This document shows positions 38,033 to 51,517 of a stretch of 64,000 nucleotides of DNA, one piece after another; the stretch's first letter is position 1; each line of letters begins with the position of its first letter. The notes beneath the pieces are model-generated. The model was not told the DNA's origin. It did not search any database and saw only the letters and a program-made list of their open reading frames with translations. Where the stretch lies: contig NC_051101.1 of the NCBI RefSeq assembly GCF_901709675.1, positions 13,226,501 through 13,290,500 of the forward strand, written 5' to 3'. Origin of the DNA: Syngnathus acus (taxonomy: Eukaryota > Chordata > Actinopteri > Syngnathiformes > Syngnathidae). Made by a program: the position numbers and the translations under genes.

Positions 38033-41000
38033 CAACTTAACAGAAATGTTTGCGACACCTGGGAGCAAAATTAATGTCAGTTTGAAGCTCTGGCAATGAC
38101 CTTGATTGGTTTAAATATGAATCCTTGAGTTACCCTTGGATTCCTAATTAAAGCAGCGTCCTCATTAACGTAAAAACATTTCGTCAGCCACCAAGGCAAC
38201 ATAAATACTTGTTTGACATAGATTGTAAGATATAAACAAATCCCGAGACGTCTTACGTTTGCCGTGCATCCCGAGGCGATTATCTGTCATCATTTATGAA
38301 GAGTCTACAATCTTGTGATCCTTTGACTTAATTTCCAAAGACTTATCCTGAGACTTTTTGAAAAAAAATGTTGGTATTGTTTAATTATTGTCAGCTGTTT
38401 AACTTAACTTGGGCATGGTTAACAATAATCTTGTGATACTTTGACATTTCGAGATTTGACATTAACAAGTTTGCCAGACTTGGACATACTTTGCGAGACT
38501 ATGACGTATCCTGTGACACTTCGATTTTGTTCTATTTTAAGACGACAACATACCTTTAGAAAATGTAAAATTTCCTACATTGTGACATTGTGTTAGACTT
38601 TTGACATCTTGCGAGATGTCAAAAATTCCCCCGAGACTTTCGCAAGACTTGGACAATCTCAATCTTGTGACCAATCATTGATGCTTCCTTATCTCCCCTT
38701 TAACGTAGGCTGTGGTAGTCAGTGGAAACCGGAAGTGACTCATATCAATACCGTGCGTGGTATTAAAGTACTTCTGTAGAAAAAACGTCTCCATCTCAGA
38801 CGAGACCGTCTGAACAAGGAGACTTTGGAGTGACGACATTCCACAGCTTCCATGACGTATCTCTGAAATGCACAAATGACAATGATTACCCTGACGGCAA
38901 CTTCTTCCTTGTTGTAACCGGCCTTAAGCTGTTCTACGTTGAGGATGTTAGCGAGACTCCGCAACCAAATAAAAATTTGCCTTTGCCAATGATTCCTCAT
39001 GTACCGTTCTATACACAATTCATTGAAATGAATACCAGAGACATTTTGGTGTGGAAGGCAAAGTTTGAGAAGTCGCGGCTATGCAGCTAAATTTGCCATT
39101 TTTCTTGGAATTGTATGAAAGAGGTTACCAAGATAAATTACAAGTGAATTATTTGTCAATTCCTCATTTAGTTTCTTTAATTCTTAAGTGTTGAGCTCCT
39201 AAAAGATTGCTACGCTAGCTAGCGTAAGCTAGCATTTTGGCAGCGGTCCATTGTTTACCATTGATTCTAAGACACCGCATTGTATTATTTGTAATGAAGG
39301 TATCAAAAATAAAAATTCTTTTAACTTCTGGTGGCTAGCAGTTACTGAGAAAAAAAAAATGCTTTACAGTCGAGAGCGCCAAACAGGAAGTGTTGCTCAA
39401 GCCGCATTGCAGTGCTGGGAGCGTTTGCAGGCGCGGTCGCTTTGGAAACAATCGAGCGCATAGTTCACATTGTCGTTCCGTGGGCGGTGTAGCCCGATTG
39501 TCATCAGGTTCAAACTCGTTCTTTTACTTTCGAGCTGAGTATTAACTTCCAAAGTCTGTATACAGCATAACTTAGTCTCTTCTCCCTGAGGCTGGTAGGC
39601 AACACAAAAACAAAACGACCAAGTGAGTGCTGGTAGCTCGAAAAACTAGTTATGGCGCTTATGGTATTTTGAATTTGTTTCAAAATCAAACTAAAATACA
39701 TGATTATTTTTCTGTATAGGTGCAATGAGTGAGTCATCATTGTCTTTCCATTGGTTGAAGTTATTTGCTACTTTTCAAGCTGCATTGCGGGCACCAAATG
39801 GAAGGATTTCCTAAACTCTATCAGGTACTATCAAATGCATAGAAAGTGATTTCCAAAACACCCCGAGTGGTTTTCTTTGTAGAATGTAATCCGCCCCAAG
39901 TCAACAGAAAAAAGAATGGCTGTGTTCTGACATGTGATCCCGCAGTTTCCCATGCAAACCGGTCTGCTGCAGTTTGAACTTTTGGTAATACGAGCCGTGA
40001 GGATCGGCTTCCTGGCCCCGCCATGTGCATCGGGCGCTCGCTGGCGACAGGCTGCCCCCACCCTCTTCTCTTTTTAAAAAAACAAAAAAAACAACCTTCG
40101 ATTCCAGGAAATGGGCCGTGGCATAAGTTTATCTTTAACCCGACCACTCAGCTGCTCATACTGAGAACTTTGATGCGTCAGCTCGGAACTGCGAGAGCCT
40201 GAGCGTGTCGATAAAGACGATAAAAGTCGGCCCTAGCATGGACGGACGACTGCGAGAGAAAGAAAAAGCCTGCTTGTACTCAGCAGTAAAATGACACATT
40301 GTTTACACAACAACTAAATGGAGTTGAGAAACGTTTCACACGTATGCATTCACACAGACTTGTGAAAACGGGTTAAAAAAAAAAACCAGGAGGATGGATT
40401 ACGAGCACCCTATTCCGCTTTACTGCTAAAAAAATGTCAATTCCGACGTGTTGCTGCTTGTCACTTCCCTTTTACTGCAGTGCGGCCTTTAGTCATGTTT
40501 GTTTCACTTGTTTGTCACTGAAGGCTCACATGGAGCATAAACGTAAATTTAGTGACGCTTTAAATAGTCGCTTAAGAAAGTCCTGGATGAAGGCTCTTGT
40601 TTCTCACGCTGATCCAACTGCTATGTCACGTCATGAAGTCATCTTAAAAAAATTTCGGGTGATTTCTTTAGCTTGGGAGGTGGAGTTAAGGACAATGATG
40701 TTTCCTAATAGGCTCTTAAAATAGAATATTGAAAATAATTCCTTATGTCGTAACGATTGGCCGTGAACAAGAATATTAATTAACAGCCACTTTTTGTGTT
40801 AAAAAGCCAAACTAGGGTTAAGAAATGAAAAAGTGAGGGCAGGGAAAGAGTTGTGGGTGTTTCTGTTGCGTGGTTATGTAATCTTGGAATGTGGATCGTT
40901 CCCATGCAAGCTGTCGCCGGGAACACTGTGTTCCGGAAAGGAAGAAAACACAGCGCCTGACCTCACCATGGGTCACCCGTCTTTGTTTACATCCGCTCCA

Positions 41001-41878
41001 GAACTGTTGCCATTGCCGCAATTGATTGCCAGGACTTTCCCAGTAAGAAGTTTGCAAAGAAAGCGAAGCATGAGAAAAAAGTATGCACAAGCGTCAGAAT
41101 TCGTTTTTGCTTTGTTCCTGCTTGGCTGGTTGGATGAACATTTGGATGAGAATGCGGAGAGGTGACATCTTTGTTTAATCGGAGGCTCGTCAATCATCTC
41201 AAAAGTACACAAAGACAGCACTTCCTGCTCTTCCTGTCCTAGGTGGAAGTGTCTGAATAACTTGCACAATGGCCTTTGCTCGTTTTGATAATTATAATCC
41301 GTATATTTGGATACAATGCTTGCTTGTGAAATGGAGTTGGCTGCAAACTAGTCCTTGGTGCACCCCACTTTTGTCAACCGGGATAGACAGCGTGATGCTA
41401 AATTGTCCGTACATGCAATTGCTGAATGTTTGTATGTAAACTAATATTGGCTGAGAACCAGTCCAGGCCGCACCCCACTTCTTCTTTCCAAATAATGATA
41501 ATAACGGCAACATCAATAATAGCTCTGAATGACTTGACTGTATCACGTTGCTGTTTTTGTTTAGGTGGACCACAAGGAAACATTTTGTCACCAACAAGAA
41601 ATAACTTTTGGGTTTGTCTGTGAGGAAACGATTGCGGGCCAGAGTTTAAATATGTCCAGTTTGTTTTCTAAAAGGGGACAACCTGCCTCTGTCTGAGCTA
41701 GCAAACAACAGCAAAACTGTGTGCTGACTGGTTTCCCGTGGTCCACTCTGCGGGCGCCATTGGGCGGTCGCTGACATCTGTTTGGACTGGATCGACAATA
41801 ACAAGTAAGCACGTCGCGATAAAGTCATACACGTTTTCTTCATCAACAGGTTATGAAGAATGCTGAAACCTAGCTTAG

Positions 41879-41945
41879 ATGTTTCGAGCTAATTGCTAAT
41901 GCTATTTAGCCTAGCTGTTTCGAGCTAATTGCTAATGCTGTTTAG
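41879..41945. repeat. Two-copy direct duplication
   Basis: TGTTTCGAGCTAATTGCTAA and the following TGCT(A/G)TTTAG occur twice about 39 bp apart. Confidence 0.7.
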
Positions 41946-44900
41946 ATAATTGTTAATTGGAGTGTAAATGTACGACGGTTATTGCGGAATTCTTTTCAGA
42001 GAACGCAGTGACTTCCTTCATATCAACTTGGCGACTGCTCTTTATTTGCTTTGTCACTTCCTTCTTAAAGGCACTTTGTGTTTTTTGTTGTTGTTCCTGA
42101 TTGTCGATGTCTTTGCTTAGTGTGAGAAAGAGCGATGGAGAGGCGCAATATAGACACTTTGGTTTCGTTTTGTGCAACTTTTGCGGGAAATTTTTTCGGA
42201 AACCAAACTCGAGCTCGACACAGACTCCATGACCTCATGGTGAGGATGTGGCCGTCGTTCATCAACATCTGAGAAGTAGATGACCTACTTCCTGTATGGT
42301 CACACAGGGGAAGTACATTTCCATTGCGTTGCATTGACGTGACGGCGGCGGGAAGACCCGGACTTGTTTGACCCCAGTTTTCCCAGGTGGTCTCGTTTTT
42401 GTAGCCCGCCTTTTCGCAAATTCGAAGCCTCACTTTATAATTTTCTATAAACGAAGGCGTAAAAAAATAGATTGAAGATTTTATTTGAACGTCGGCCTTG
42501 CGTCAGTCGTCATCCGCCTTCGGAAAAAGCTCAGCATGCGGCGCCACGGCCTCCGTGTGACCGAAACGTGGAGTCATGCATTTTTACCTCACATGTTTGT
42601 GCTTTCAGCTGAGCAGATGATACGTGTTGTTGTGCTTACCATCTGATGACTTGTCGAAGTTCAAGAGATGAGCTCACCCCCGAGAAGTTAATTATAGCGC
42701 CCCCTACCTCCCCCACACTGGGTTTAAAGCTGTGCTCAGCGCTTAGTCAGCAACACATGAACCGAATAGTTGCCCTTCTGCTCCTCATTTAACTCAAAAG
42801 AGCAACTCCGGCAGAAGACAAAAAATGTGTCGTGTTAGCAACACGGAGCGCTTTAGAAGCGTTCACCTTCTTGAGAGAATCACGTCACCGCAACTCCGCT
42901 CGAGGAGACTTGTGATCGAGAAGTCCAATTTATTTACAGGGGACATTTTGTTTAGGCCTCGGGTGCTGGACCCACGTGCCGCTGCTTCATCGTGACGAAA
43001 CAATTTAGCAGTCGAAACAAATCCATTAAGACTCAAACAATCATAAATACTTTCAAACAAAGGATTCTATGAATCGTTTAAACGAGTACTTTTGCCATCG
43101 TATGCCTTCTTTAATGTCTCACACGTATTGCGTGTGCGGTTCGGCCGATAACGTGATGGCGCTGCGGGTGTTTAGTCTGTCTTGTGTTGAATTTCTCAAA
43201 GCGTTTTTACACACGTGTTGACATTTAAAAGCTTCGCCATTGTTTTGTCTCCACGTGAATGTGGGTCACATCTTTCATCCTCCCCCGTGGATGACGATAA
43301 CGACCACGGGGGATGATGATGAAGGTGACGATGGGGGGATTACAGCGCAGACAAAATAAGACGGCGACAAAGACCAGTGTAACTGCGACGCCAAATTGTT
43401 GATCCTGCTGTTTTTACTTTGGCGTTTTCCCAGACACAAAGAAAAGGTTACCGAAAACAGCAGTTAAGCAGATAATCTGGCCAAAAGAAAAAACAAAAAA
43501 AACTGCCAGATCAGGAGTGTTTTATCGATGCGCTAATCTGCCCTTAAAGTATCTTAATCCTACTGTATTACGACTTTAATCAAAATTCCTTAAAACCAAA
43601 GAGGTTTAGCTCTTTAAAGGTCATAAACAGCTCACACGTCTGTCTACCACTTGTACTCGACAACACTTTGATTAAAGACTTTATGTCCACTTTACATACC
43701 GCCAAGCTAAAGCTAATAAATGCTCCTTTCTGAAAATCGAAACAAAAGGCAGCACAACAATCATAGGCGGAATGTAGCAAAGTCATCCAAGGAAAATGAA
43801 ATCGTCTCGTAGTCAGGTCGGTCGGTCCTTTTCGCATTTTTATCCCCCTCATCAATGCTAAACCAAGATGGCGGCACCAGCAAGGCGACCAATCATATTG
43901 GATTCATAACGACGCCAGTGTCGCCATCGCAATCAATTCACCGTTACCGAGTCTTTCCATCCAACGCAAGCTCTCGGGCAACTAGCTGGAAATCCCGATG
44001 TTTGTGACAGAAACTTAATTTGCATCAAAAAGTCTTGGGATTTCCACATGTGCTGTTTGATCTTTATACTCGAGGCTTTGTTGACATTTGGATATGCTCA
44101 TGTGACAACAACTTTTAGCTTTCATGGATTAGGGAAATGAAAACCTTATCGGGACTATAAATCTCCATAATGACATATATGTGGCCTTTCTTCGGAACGA
44201 CTGCGTGGGCGACCAATCCCGTGATCCGCTGTATTTATTTCCTAGGGAAATTCATCACAGATCAAATTTAGCACTCACGTTTTTGACATTTAGCCTGTTT
44301 TATCGCATCTCTCGTCCAGATCGCTTCCAATGACGTCTGTTTGGTTTGGACGCCGCCACCAGGTGTTCCATTCGGCGCACCTGCGTCTTGTTTGCTAACC
44401 CACACCAGCTGCTTTTTACTTTTGGTTGAGCACCTGTGATGTCAAGTGACTCCATGACCAGTCAACCCTCTCATTTTCGTGCAAGTTTGCCAAATGCTGC
44501 ATGTTTGTTTAGCTAGAAACCTTGGGTACGGCCTGGACTTGATGCAAGTCAATGTCAGGTCAGGTCAGGGCATTTATAAATACAAGCATTCGCAATCACG
44601 TTCACGCCTGTTTTAATGTTTGCAGCCTATCCCAGTTATTTGGAGCGAGCAGTCGGTTACACCCTCGACTTTGGTCGCCACCCAACCGCAGTGAACTAAG
44701 ACAACAAAGCAATCCACCTCAGTCAGTCCATAGGTGAGTCTACCCCAAATGACCTTTAGGACGGGAGATGCAGAGTCAGGGCGCATTTCTAGGGTGTATA
44801 TGTCATTGAAAGGTCCTGCTAATTATGACTTTCCATGATAACACATCTTTTGATCCTGTAACATGAGCTGTCACTTTGTACCACCGATATCGGTTAACAG

Positions 44901-46440
44901 ATAAAAAGTGGATAGCTTATCTCAGAGGACAAACTTCACTTTAGCGCGACAAGCATAAAACTGCCGGAAGTCACCTACGTGCAAATAAAACTAAACACAT
45001 TCAATGAATTGTTTGAGGCAGTGTAAAGCTGATGCTGATTTCTAATTGCTCTATTTGCAAAACGATTGCTTATTGTGATGGGAGTTGAATTGCGTCGACT
45101 GCCGCAAATCTGCCGAATGACGACTTCTCGGAACGACTCGTATCTCAAGGCACTATATGGACTGTATACCACCATCCAGTGTTATTTCCACAATGTCAAA
45201 GATGACGACATAGGCAGAATTCCATCTGTCTTTTGTAGTTTGAACCAGAGTCTCGTGAGAAAGCCTCCCGCGTGACAGAAGCGGCGATAACCATCCGATG
45301 AGGAAACAGGCCGTCGGTAATGGAAGCCCTGCGCTTGAAGCGTCACATTTGGGCAGGGAAAGGTGATCGGCGTGAGACATTACGAGAAGGGGAACAGGTG
45401 AAGGGGGTGGGAGAAACATTGTTTACACCAACCGTTGCGTTTGCTTCCCCAAGCAGATAAACGTTTGACAACTTCCCGTTTGGTGCCTCGGATGGTAATC
45501 ACGTGACCATTGCTACTTTCTGCACGCAAAACAGTTACGTTGTGATTGCCGGTCAATTTGACCATGTCGTAAATCTGAGGCTAAGCTACATTAGCACTGC
45601 TCATAAGACCCCCAAATCGTAGTCAATTTAGATCCCAACCACTATAAACTTTCCTTATCATGCTAGCATCTGATTTTAGGCATCTATTGACTTGCCTGTT
45701 TTGACGACGTAAAATTATTTGTTTCCAAATGTAGCAAGTAAAAGTAAAAATTCCTCCTAAAAAAAAATTAAGATACATAAATAAAACTGGAGCCAGTCGC
45801 TGGTTGTGATTGTTTACACAAACTCAGGCAACCTTTTGTAACCAAAGTGCTGGTGTGGGCATGGCGGGCAATGCGGGAGGCGACATCTCCCCTGACCCTT
45901 GCTGTTGCTACGGCGTGCTCGTTAAATGTGCACGACAAATTCTCACAAAGTGCTTGAACTCTCTGATCCGTGTCAAGAAAAACAAAAGCTTAGCATAAAG
46001 GAATGCTGAGAACCTTTTGAATGGGCCTTCACTACCGTCAACACTTTGAGTGTGCACACGGGTTGGCCTGGTAATTTTTCAGCCTTTCACAGATACCAAC
46101 CCTGTACTGTAGGGCAACTTAGAAAATAAAGATGTGTATCTAAATCAAAGTGCAATGAGCTCGATACCGATTAGTATCTTCGTAATCGATCAAATCGATA
46201 CCGATTTAGTACCTTTGTGGCGGTATCATAAAACAACAAAACAATGCAGTGACTCATATTGTCCAATGTAACAATAGTCAAATGCATATATTCTTTATCA
46301 TCTGTAAAAAAAACAAAAGTCTAAAATTACTGCAACTTGCTGAGCTGCATTCAGAAACATTTTGTCTGCATGGCTGCATTATACTGCCCCTAGTGGCCAA
46401 GTCACACACACCAGAAATAGTTGCAATGAGTTACAGTAAG

Positions 46441-46600
46441 TTCTGGACTATAAACCGCACCAGAATATAAGCCACGGGTGTGTGCATGTTTAATTTACAT
46501 ATATAAGCGAATATGCACAAATCGTCCAATATTATAAAAATCATGAAAAATCCATTGATAAGCTGCAGAGTTCAAAGCTTGTGCAAAAAGTAGTCCAGAA
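46441..46600. mobile_element. MITE-like element with 10-bp inverted termini
   Basis: TTCTGGACTA at 46441-46450 is the exact inverse of TAGTCCAGAA at 46591-46600. Just inside, TAAACCGCACCAGAATATAA and AGCTGCAGAG/GCTTGTGC resemble the GGACTATAAGCCGC-type short repeats spread through vertebrate genomes. About 160 bp, noncoding. Exact outer ends and target duplication are uncertain. Confidence 0.5.
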
Positions 46601-47612
46601 AATCCGGTCATCGTGATGCACATTCTTTACATTTTACTGAAGAATTGTATTGCTCTTTGTTTAGAAGTCTAATAATAGAGTTATATTAGAAAATATTTTG
46701 TTTTACTGCGGGGGAGGCTGTCCAACCGGACTGACTCCCAGTGTTGACATTTGCTGGGCCACGCCCCTAAAAGAAACAGACTACTTTGCATACAGTTGGA
46801 TTTTTGAACTATTTTCTCTATTCTATGTTATATATTTAATTGAATGCGTTTGCTGATTTCTGTATTTAAAAAAATAACAAAGATGTTTTGGGCGAGCTGG
46901 AACGGCTCACCGACATTCCAAATCATTTCAATGGCGCAAAGATGAGCTAAAACGACGCTTGGTCACAGAACGTTAACGCAATTTCGGAAGGATTTCAGCT
47001 TTGCATATATTTCGTAGCAAAATATGTCAGGAGCGTGCAAATGAGAGCGTTTCCTGGCAGAGAAGCGTGTATCACGCCAAACAGGAACATCTTGACCCTC
47101 AGGCTATGCTGAATGTCAATAAAGCTTTTATGTACCTGCCAGGACATGTGACATCCGTGTGTTCCTTTTTTCGTCTCTGAACTTCTCGAGGTTTTTTCCA
47201 TATTCATGCTTTGGTTAGATTTTTTTTTTTCTCCATGTGACATCGTTTTTCCTGTTAAGTATTTAAAAACAACCTTGGCAGGAGAAAAAGAAACCAACAG
47301 CCATTACTGTGTGAAGGAAGCATTCTGAAACCTTCTGGCTTTGAAGCATTCTGGAATCCGAAACATTTCAGGACTTATGTTAATTATATCAGAAACTGGT
47401 TTCTGATTCTATTTGACTGGGTGTCGCAAGTGCAGCATTGTTGAAATGTTTCTGATGCTTCCTCATACTTCGCCGTATGAGAACGTTGCGGTCGAAATGA
47501 AAGTCAAAGAACAGCCAAGTTTTTGTTTCCTCATAAAATAAGAAATCCACCTCATAGTAGAGATCAATGTTCAGAGATTGAATCTAAAGGTTGGCTTCAG
47601 CTCACCTTAATA

Positions 47613-47945
47613 CACAGGTGTGAAACTCAAGGCCCGGGGGCCAGGTACGGCCCGCCACATCATTTTTTTGTGGCCCGCAAAGACAAATTGTGCATCAAAT
47701 TCGTGTGTCATTACTAGAATTGCAAATTGTCTTCACTTTTAATATCTTTTTTTTTTTTTATATTTGACCAGTTTTTACTCGTCTGATTTGAAATCGAGTT
47801 ATATGTCAGTTTGTTTTGTAGCTTTTACAGTATATAATATCAGGTGCTCATACATTTATTTGGGTTGACAGTCATAATGGCCTTCCGAAAGAAGCTATGA
47901 CTACAATCATAGCGGCCCGCCAAAAAAATGACTTTGACACCCCTG
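47613..47945. mobile_element. Nonautonomous hAT-type element, 333 bp, with intact target duplication
   Basis: The element starts CACAGGTGTGAAACTC and ends with the inverse of CAGGGGTGTCAAAGTC (16-bp termini, four mismatches). It is flanked by an exact 8-bp direct repeat CCTTAATA at 47605-47612 and 47946-47953; an 8-bp duplication is the mark of hAT transposases. GGCCCGGGGGCC, CGGCCCGCCA and TGTGGCCCGC motifs inside each end match a widespread vertebrate hAT-related repeat. No transposase coding. Confidence 0.75.
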
Positions 47946-49382
47946 CCTTAATACAACCCTAAACTTTTTATTAGTGTGTATGGATGCTATTGAGGGTCAA
48001 AATTGTTCCTGAACAGAGCAGTTCAGGGTCATGTGACTCCAAAAGTAAACTGGAGTAGCTCCTGCTTGCTTTTGCCACGTACAAAGTTCAAAGTTTACAT
48101 CCGGTTGTTTTGTTCTTCCTCAACTGACTCACATTTGGGCTGACCAGTGTGTCATGTGACAACTTGTCATGTGACTCAGTTTCCTGTCCACCATGACTTT
48201 TAGATGACTGGAGTTGATTAAAAGTCAGATAAAAGTGATGACTGAAAGAAAGATGATCAACTAAATGATGCTGGTCATGCGAACTTTGACTCCCCTTCCC
48301 ACGCACGCACACACCTACGTACTGGGAGTGGAACAAAGTTCACTGCAAGTTTGCTTTGAGTGCTATGAAAATAGTTTGAGCAAGTTCATTTCTCCCTAAC
48401 CCTAGCATCCATGTTGGTTTGTTCATTTTTAACTTGTTGGCTTTATTTTTTTTTAGGAATGTTGGTTTATCCTCTTTATAGCACTGTGGGAGTCGTTTCT
48501 TCTTTTAGCATTGTGGGAAACAAAGTTTGCTAGCTTGGTTATTTTAGCTTGTCAGCTTCTGCTCTTAGCGACTTGTTTGTTCCATTTGCTTCGCAACACT
48601 CGTGAATGAATGAAACTTTCTTGTTTATTTGTTTCATTTTGAATCGGGTTGAAGTCGTGCGCGTGTCGGATGCTAAAGAAGTCATTTTTATGTTCCCATC
48701 AGGGAAGGTCACATGACACCCGCTGCATGCTGGTGCTCGCCATGCACTGATGTCAATTTTAGTCAGACGGGTATTGTGATGCCAGTTGTGAAGTTTTTTT
48801 TCTCACGCCTCGTTCACGTTTCGGAATTTTCCCACCCACTCCTTTTTGATTTCATTCGTCACCGTTTTCGTTTTAGTCTTTAATAATCAAACCTATTTGA
48901 CTCGAACATGTCGATACATCATCGGATGCCGATTGCGCCGTTGTTTGTGTGAAACATGTCTTAACATTGAGCACCGCTCCAGTCAATAAATATTTCCTGA
49001 CATTAATTTGAAGATTGTTTGAAAGCGGACCAACACCTTTGGTGCTCATTGACGCGTTGAAACAGAAAAAGCAGAAGTCGTGGCAGCGTAGCATGTCGAT
49101 GCTTAGCGGTGCGCGTCAACTTTCGAGAGCGTTTTCGAGAGCCGAGGAAAGTACCCGAGACTCCAAACTCTGTTGACCTTGACGGGCCTGAAACCAGCCT
49201 TAAAGCCTTTTTCGAGTTTAGCATGCTACAATAAAAATTTCAATCGTGCGATTGACTACATTGATTCCACAACATGAATGACAACATAACTAAATCAGCA
49301 ATTAACTAGCAACTCATTTTATTTAGGTATAGTCAATATTAACCCAACGGTCCACGGTCATTGTCTTTGTGTCACCTGCACC

Positions 49383-49425
49383 CATAGCATAGCATAGCAT
49401 AGCATAGCATAGCATAGCATAGCAT
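49383..49425. repeat. (AGCAT)n pentanucleotide microsatellite
   Basis: About eight perfect AGCAT units. Confidence 0.95.
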
Positions 49426-51489
49426 GAACGAGTCGGTGCTAGTCCAGTCTAGTTAAATTGTGCAGTACGCTAAAGCAATCAGCGACAGGCAGCGTATGTG
49501 ACGAAAAAGAGCCGAGTCGTGGCGAACCTCGTCGCATCTCCATGCTAACCAGGCAAATTTGGATGGTCGCGGATGATTGATAGCAATCATTTTTTTACTC
49601 GTGTCCAAGCAAAACACAGCAATGGCTCTTATCAGCACGCACACACACAAACATGTCAATCAGTAACGTTAGCACAAACACGTAATGCTGACTCAGTGCT
49701 TCAACTTGTTTCATTTGGTCGTTAGCCGAGTACTGAGCAATTGTGAAAAGCAGTAAAATGGCCCTCCCTTGTGATATTTCCACTTAATTCATATTCCACA
49801 ATTACATTATTAATTAGAATAGCGTCTTTAGACAATCGAGCTGCATGGAACATCTTGTTTTTTTACTTGTTGCAGAAGCTGCTTTTACTGACTGCACAAA
49901 TATATTTTACACATTTTTTAAAAACACTTTTTTTATGCATTGTTTGACTTGGCTGGAACAAAAATGTTTTGGTTTCATGTGATGAAAGAAGTCTGTGGGC
50001 TCACTCCCAGTGTGCGTGTGCGCGTGTAAGTATGCGAGTTCGTGGGCGGCCATGGAATCGCTTTTGTCCATACACATGTTTGTATCTGTCGTGTGTGTGT
50101 GTTATGCTCTACTTTTTGACATGTAAATGCATGGAGCATCATGGCTTAGCTTCCATTGTGCTGTCGCTCTAACACCAGCGAATACGCCTACGGCTGGGGA
50201 TTTTTGCTCGACTTCGAGTGAAATAGAAAGCTTTTTTTTTACCACAGTCGTGTAATTTTTGTCTGTGAGGAGGCGTTGTGATTACCGCTGGGGATTTTGG
50301 GTGGACTTATAGTGAAATAGAAAGTGTTTATTTTATTTTTTTTTTGCATGTGGCTTTTCATTGCATCAGTAGAGCATGCAAGAGTGCTGTTGTGTTTTTG
50401 CATCGCTTTGTTACATACACAAAAAGATGCAGCAAGGCCATCGACAATTATGAACATAAAATCGATTTGTAACATATCTTGAATATAGGATAAGTGCACA
50501 GATGGGGGGGGTGCACTTTATTGAATTAAAAACAAAGCACGTGCTCATTGTTTTGCAGCTAAATATAGACTCCCGTCTGCAAATGCACCGCACAACTTGC
50601 CGGTGTGCCTAATTGAGACTTCAAAGTCAACTTAATTAGTTTTATTCTCTCATCTTGGCTACTATCCTTGAATGTCAATGAGCTCGCATTCAGTTTTTTT
50701 GAAGGCTAGGCACCTTTACTTTTCTAGGGAACTCAAGGTGCTTCACAGAAACCAAAAACAAAACATTTTGAAACATAACAAGGCAAAGAGAACAAAAGTA
50801 GCTTACAGAAGAAAATGAATCTGAAGTGATTTGAATTCCATGCGGCGTAACAGCTAAATGCTGCTTCACCATTTTTGTTGCGTTAGAGCTATAAGAGCTC
50901 TATACGTAGCCGCCATTCGTTAGCCCGTCTATTGTTAGCATTTCGCTAAAAGGATCAGCTAAAACCAAGCTAAGTGTGCTTTTGTGTGCCCACCATTTTA
51001 CAACATTGAAAAAAAACTGCAGATATCAGTGTTTGATTGTTAAGCAATAGAAATAAAACTAGTCTGAAAAAAACAACAACTTAAGTACAGTAAGAAAGAT
51101 TTTGTACTTGGTGACGTACTAGCATCAAACATCTGGCGGCGAGAGCACGCCTGGACTTGTTGGCGCTTACATAAGAGTGCAGACGGCAACCCAGCAGACA
51201 TGAGCGCACCCCGAGAGTCACGCGGTGATGAAATGTTTCGGCCTGCACACATGCATGTAAACATTTAATACACACCCTCGCCCTTGTTATTTTGTATAAG
51301 GCCGGTTGCTAGGCAAAAGTCACAAGGAGCTATTCTCTCTTCCGTGTCTCACTTCTCTCCCTGATTTCATCACTTTCTCACTTTTTGAATTGGACGTGCT
51401 TTGTGCACGTCTTCTGGTTCTTCTTCCTGATTTTGGTGCTTTAATTCTGACACTGTTGTGGTCATCCTTAGGCTTGACAAGTAACATCG

Positions 51490-51517
51490 AGCTAGCTAGC
51501 TAGCTAGCTAGCTAGCT
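51490..51517. repeat. (AGCT)7 microsatellite
   Basis: Seven tandem AGCT units; each unit is self-complementary, so the tract can form a hairpin or cruciform. Confidence 0.93.

Noticed and set aside
38830-40724. Frames of 86 and 96 codons that could be exons
   Set aside because: No recognisable motif; flanking splice signals are not convincing in both directions.
46130-46230. GATACCGATT-rich segment, with similar words at 22.2, 32.8 and 56.5 kb
   Set aside because: Likely fragments of a common dispersed repeat, but too short and diverged to set boundaries.
49383-49425. Regularly spaced repeat that might suggest a CRISPR-like array
   Set aside because: It is a pure AGCAT pentanucleotide microsatellite in a vertebrate genome.
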